From Candidatus Desantisbacteria bacterium CG2_30_40_21 (GTDB lineage: Bacteria; UBA9089; CG2-30-40-21): DNA of 7,644 nucleotides. Where the stretch lies: positions 1-7,644 of the forward strand of contig MNYI01000205.1 of the NCBI GenBank assembly GCA_001873945.1, in the 5' to 3' direction. Position numbers and translations under genes: made by a program. How positions within the stretch are numbered: position 1 is the stretch's first letter; every line of letters begins with the position of its first letter. The notes below the pieces were generated by a model. The model did not search any database, was not told the origin of the DNA, and worked only from the letters and a program-made list of their open reading frames with translations. Below, piece after piece: positions 5,754 through 7,644 of this stretch.

Positions 5754-6483
5754 TTATGTGACATCTCGTTCTAAAATTTCTTTGCCTAATTTAGTTAACT
5801 CAAACCATCCCAGTTCTTCTGGCGGTGGTGGATCATAGGGAGAAAGCCTATCCAACTTTGATGGAGTATAAGGCTGTGTGATATACTCAACCAATCCGGT
5901 ATCAATAACTGCCTGAACTTGAGTATCAGAGAAACCTTCGTATGCCAAATCCTCGTAGAAACCGTCGCCTTCGTAGTCTGGGAAGATATGACCACGCCCA
6001 AGAAAACAAAGTAGTTTATGAAGTTGCTCCCTATCTGAAAATACTCCTGTTTGAATAAGACCAGGGACTTCGCCGACATCAACGAAACTCTGAGAAGAAG
6101 CACCTATCAAGTCAAGCAATTCACTTGCCAATATCATTACTCTCAGGCAAATTCGATTGTCTATTTTGCTGCCGTCATGAGCAGCATAATTTCGGTAGTA
6201 GGAAAAAGCCCCTTGAAACAATACCTCAGCCTTCTTTTGCATTTCCTCACCAAAAGGTACACATAGTTTAATACCTTTAATACCTTTATTTTCTCCAAAG
6301 AGACTGATAGCAAGATTAACACCAAACTTGTTTTTGGCTCCAGATTTCTCTTTAAGAGCCAATTCAACCTGGGTCATCGCTTCAAACGCTTGTGTGTTTG
6401 TAATGCCCATCAATGTAAAGTTGTTTACAGTGGTTCATGACTCTTGGATGAAGCAATGTTTCAAATTCAACATTCATTGTCAT
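5754..6483 (-). pseudogene. TIGR02391/Ymh-like HEPN-type protein, frameshifted near its N-terminus
   Basis: The long frame (6410 down to 5754, ~218 aa) starts without a ribosome-binding site. A better start is ATG at 6481-6483, five nt after GAGG and close to the attC4 R' box. It reads MTMNVEFETLLHPRVMNHCK then QLYIDGHYKH before running to TGA at 6382-6384. Dropping one base in the CACACAA run (about 6389-6395) joins GHYKH to QAFEAMTQVELALKEK. HP...C..L...GHY..A..EA is the N-terminal pattern I associate with this family. Downstream, FQGAFSYYRNYAAHDG (R74/H79 of the long frame) carries the R-X4-H HEPN-like motif, and the C-terminal WFELTKLGKEIL looks winged-helix-like. The repaired length is ~243 aa. 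The cause may be a mutation or a base-calling error. The exact function of the family is not settled. Confidence 0.75.
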
Positions 6484-6499
6484 TGATCCCTCAGGCTCA

Positions 6500-6558
6500 A
6501 TCTAACGCCAAAATCACTGGTGGGCTACTGCCCATCCAGTTCATTTTTCTTGTTAGAC
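6500..6558 (-). repeat. attC: attC4, integron recombination site
   Basis: This is the best match to the attC consensus in the window: R'' GTCTAAC (6552-6558) fits RYYYAAC and R' GTTAGAT (6500-6506) fits GTTRRRY. The arms AAAAATGAACTGGATGGGC and GCCCACCAGTGATTTT fold around AGTA with extra G and A bases in the 5' arm. It separates the HEPN/MNT cassette from the Ymh-like gene, which starts only 17 nt past the R' box, as is typical of cassettes. Confidence 0.85.
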
Positions 6559-6635
6559 TTTGCTTCGCTGTCTTTTTTCCTTTTCTTTTATCTTACCGAA
6601 CTATTGTGAATTCCGTAATCAAGGTTTAAGGTCTA
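6559..6635 (-). repeat. Conserved purine-rich leader before attC4
   Basis: About 77 bp from just after the MNT gene stop to attC4, matching the leaders at attC1 and attC3. It contains GCGAAGC (6562-6568) and, at 6592-6613, the 22 bp identical to 3194-3215. AACCTTGATTACG at the gene side matches attC1's AACCTTGATTATG. Confidence 0.75.
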
Positions 6636-6640
6636 TCCTT

Positions 6641-6964
6641 TCATGCAATTATCTGTATTCCTTCTCTGCGAGCAACTTCAATAATTGTACTTTCATCATC
6701 ATTTTTCCAACATTTCAAACCCACAGGAACAGGTTCTATCCTATTATCTGTGCGCGCAGCAGTTCGCCACAACAGATTTATATCTTCACGACTATATGCT
6801 TCATCATAACGGGATGATACTATTAATAAATCTATATCACTCCATTGATGAATCTTTCCCCGTGCATGTGAACCGAACAATATACCATACTGAATCGGAA
6901 TGCCAAGTTTTAAAAGTTCGTTCAGATATTTCTTTACCGATATTATAACTGATTTTTCAGCCAT
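6641..6964 (-). CDS. MNT-type nucleotidyltransferase of a HEPN/MNT toxin-antitoxin pair
   Basis: A 107-aa minimal nucleotidyltransferase of the polymerase-beta superfamily. The signature GSHARGKIHQWSDIDL (residues 31-46) gives the GS-X10-D-X-D active site. The usual third acidic position probably falls in RIEPVPVG, where Glu is seen. In characterised systems such proteins (MntA) neutralise the HEPN partner by AMPylating it. The start ATG at 6964 overlaps the end of the HEPN gene by 22 nt, with AAAGGA upstream inside that gene, so translation is coupled. The gene is complete and ends just before the conserved leader and attC4. The order HEPN first, MNT second is one of the orders known for such pairs. 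Confidence 0.88.
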   Translation of the reverse strand: MAEKSVIISVKKYLNELLKLGIPIQYGILFGSHARGKIHQWSDIDLLIVSSRYDEAYSREDINLLWRTAARTDNRIEPVPVGLKCWKNDDESTIIEVARREGIQIIA

Positions 6965-7323
6965 TCATATATTCCTTTTACTTTTTGTATAAGTTTATCA
7001 GCCTCTTCTCGGGATGGAACTACTCCCCACACTTCGGGATAACATCCTTCAATATTAAAAGGATTTATCTCTGATAGAAACTCTGTCTGTCTTTGTTCAA
7101 AGGAAATTCCTGATAATTCCGATAGGCTGATAAGATTATGCACTCTCGGAGCAATATCCTTAGTATTATGACAAACATGAGCCTTGAGAATCTTTTCCAA
7201 TGATAGATGCAAAAAGAAGAGCCCATGACGAATTTTATCTGATGCAATAAGCTGATTTGCAACTTCCCAATCTTCTTCTGCCATGTTTCGCCAATACGAG
7301 ATATGTTTATCAATGTTTACCAT
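6943..7323 (-). CDS. HEPN-domain protein of a HEPN/MNT toxin-antitoxin pair
   Basis: A 126-aa helical protein of the HEPN type (PF05168-like) found beside minimal nucleotidyltransferases. Typical segments are YWRNMAEEDWEVANQLI near the N-terminus, then HGLFFLHLSLEKILKAHV (33-50). RVHNLISLSELSGI and YPEVWGVVPSREEADKLI follow. A canonical R-X4-6-H RNase motif in the usual C-terminal helix is not evident. R-HGLFFL-H at 32-39 fits the spacing but lies in the partner-binding helix of the family. The toxin role is therefore inferred from the pairing. The start ATG at 7323 follows GGATGG by four nt. The leader from the attC5 R' box is about 75 nt, long enough for its own promoter, but I cannot name one. 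Confidence 0.88.
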   Translation of the reverse strand: MVNIDKHISYWRNMAEEDWEVANQLIASDKIRHGLFFLHLSLEKILKAHVCHNTKDIAPRVHNLISLSELSGISFEQRQTEFLSEINPFNIEGCYPEVWGVVPSREEADKLIQKVKGIYEWLKNQL

Positions 7324-7400
7324 ATTACCATCCTATCTTCTAAATGATCAAGATAAGAAATGTTGTAGCCTTTTGTCGCGTCCCGACAGTTTCCTCAACA

Positions 7401-7461
7401 GCATAACCATAAAAATAACTGGTGGGCTACTGCCCCATCTATTTCATTTTTGTTGTTAGAC
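7401..7461 (-). repeat. attC: attC5, integron recombination site
   Basis: On the minus strand, R'' GTCTAAC (7455-7461) and R' GTTATGC (7401-7407) enclose a 61-bp hairpin with the shared apex GGGGCAGTAGCCC and an AT-rich lower stem. The 5' arm has diverged to GAAATAGATGGGGC. The leader on its high-coordinate side (7462-7486) keeps the purine-rich tract and a decayed form of the GCGAAGC motif. It ends the DUF4926-like cassette. Confidence 0.8.
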
Positions 7462-7486
7462 TTTCTTCTCTGTCTTTTTTCTTTTC

Positions 7487-7644
7487 TTATGCAAACACTA
7501 ATTCGCGAGCTGGCAATGATTTATAGTGCAATATCATAATTTGATCAGGTCTCAAGCCCAGTGATGCGTATGTACGCCCATCACTATCGCTGAATTCAAC
7601 CTCAAAGGCATTGCCTTTCGCAAGAATTTCTACCACGGTGCCAA
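7487..7644 (-). CDS. DUF4926-like protein, 3' part only
   Basis: The open frame enters from the right edge and ends with TAA at 7487-7489, giving 52 codons: GTVVEILAKGNAFEVEFSD, then DGRTYASLGLRPDQIMIL and HYKSLPARELVFA. The GTVVE...AFEVEFSD.DG...LRPDQI pattern matches DUF4926, small proteins of ~70-90 aa often found next to toxin-like genes. Only a few N-terminal residues should be missing. The biochemical role is unknown. The stop is ~25 nt from attC5, as expected for a cassette gene. The start and ribosome-binding site lie outside the window. Confidence 0.75.
   Translation of the reverse strand, partial: GTVVEILAKGNAFEVEFSDSDGRTYASLGLRPDQIMILHYKSLPARELVFA

Noticed and set aside
1..7461. 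CRISPR array formed by the repeated hairpins
   Set aside because: The repeats are hundreds to thousands of bases apart with genes between them, and each differs in arms and flanks.

Overview
The window reads as part of an integron gene-cassette array lying on the minus strand, so cassettes read from high to low coordinates. Five hairpin sites of 54-61 bp (1-55, 2443-2502, 3112-3165, 6500-6558, 7401-7461) have attC architecture: a near RYYYAAC box, a long imperfect hairpin with extrahelical bases, and a near GTTRRRY box. Each lies between gene units rather than inside a gene. No integron integrase is present, so this is either the interior of a chromosomal integron or an attC cluster without an integrase. 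The host is a bacterium with AT-rich accessory DNA and good Shine-Dalgarno sites. The lineage cannot be fixed from this window.

Cassette order along the minus strand is as follows. (1) The 3' part of a DUF4926-like gene (7487-7644), then attC5. (2) A HEPN/MNT toxin-antitoxin pair (6641-7323), then attC4. (3) A TIGR02391/Ymh-like HEPN-type gene broken by a frameshift (5754-6483), followed by a plus-strand IS110/IS1111-like insertion sequence (about 3260-5610) with its own frameshifted transposase, then attC3. (4) A small antitoxin and a PemK/MazF toxin, overlapping by 14 nt (2558-3083), then attC2. (5) A group II intron remnant (about 1571-2445) at the 5' edge of the last cassette, then an unrecognised ~403-aa protein with a HEPN-like RX4H motif (111-1322), then attC1 at the left edge.

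The intron is the most unusual element. Its domain V and VI, candidate EBS1/EBS2, and the start of its reverse-transcriptase ORF can be read. The ORF stops after 42 codons and the rest of the RT is missing, replaced by a small hairpin. It begins inside the R' box of attC2 and lies in the same sense as the cassette genes. The well-known attC-targeting group IIC introns lie in the opposite sense.

Functionally the array is a set of small stress, toxin or defence-type modules: a MazF-type RNase pair, a HEPN/MNT pair, and two further proteins with HEPN-like R-X4-H motifs. Most attC sites also share a purine-rich leader between the stop codon and attC. This suggests the sites descend from one another within a single array.
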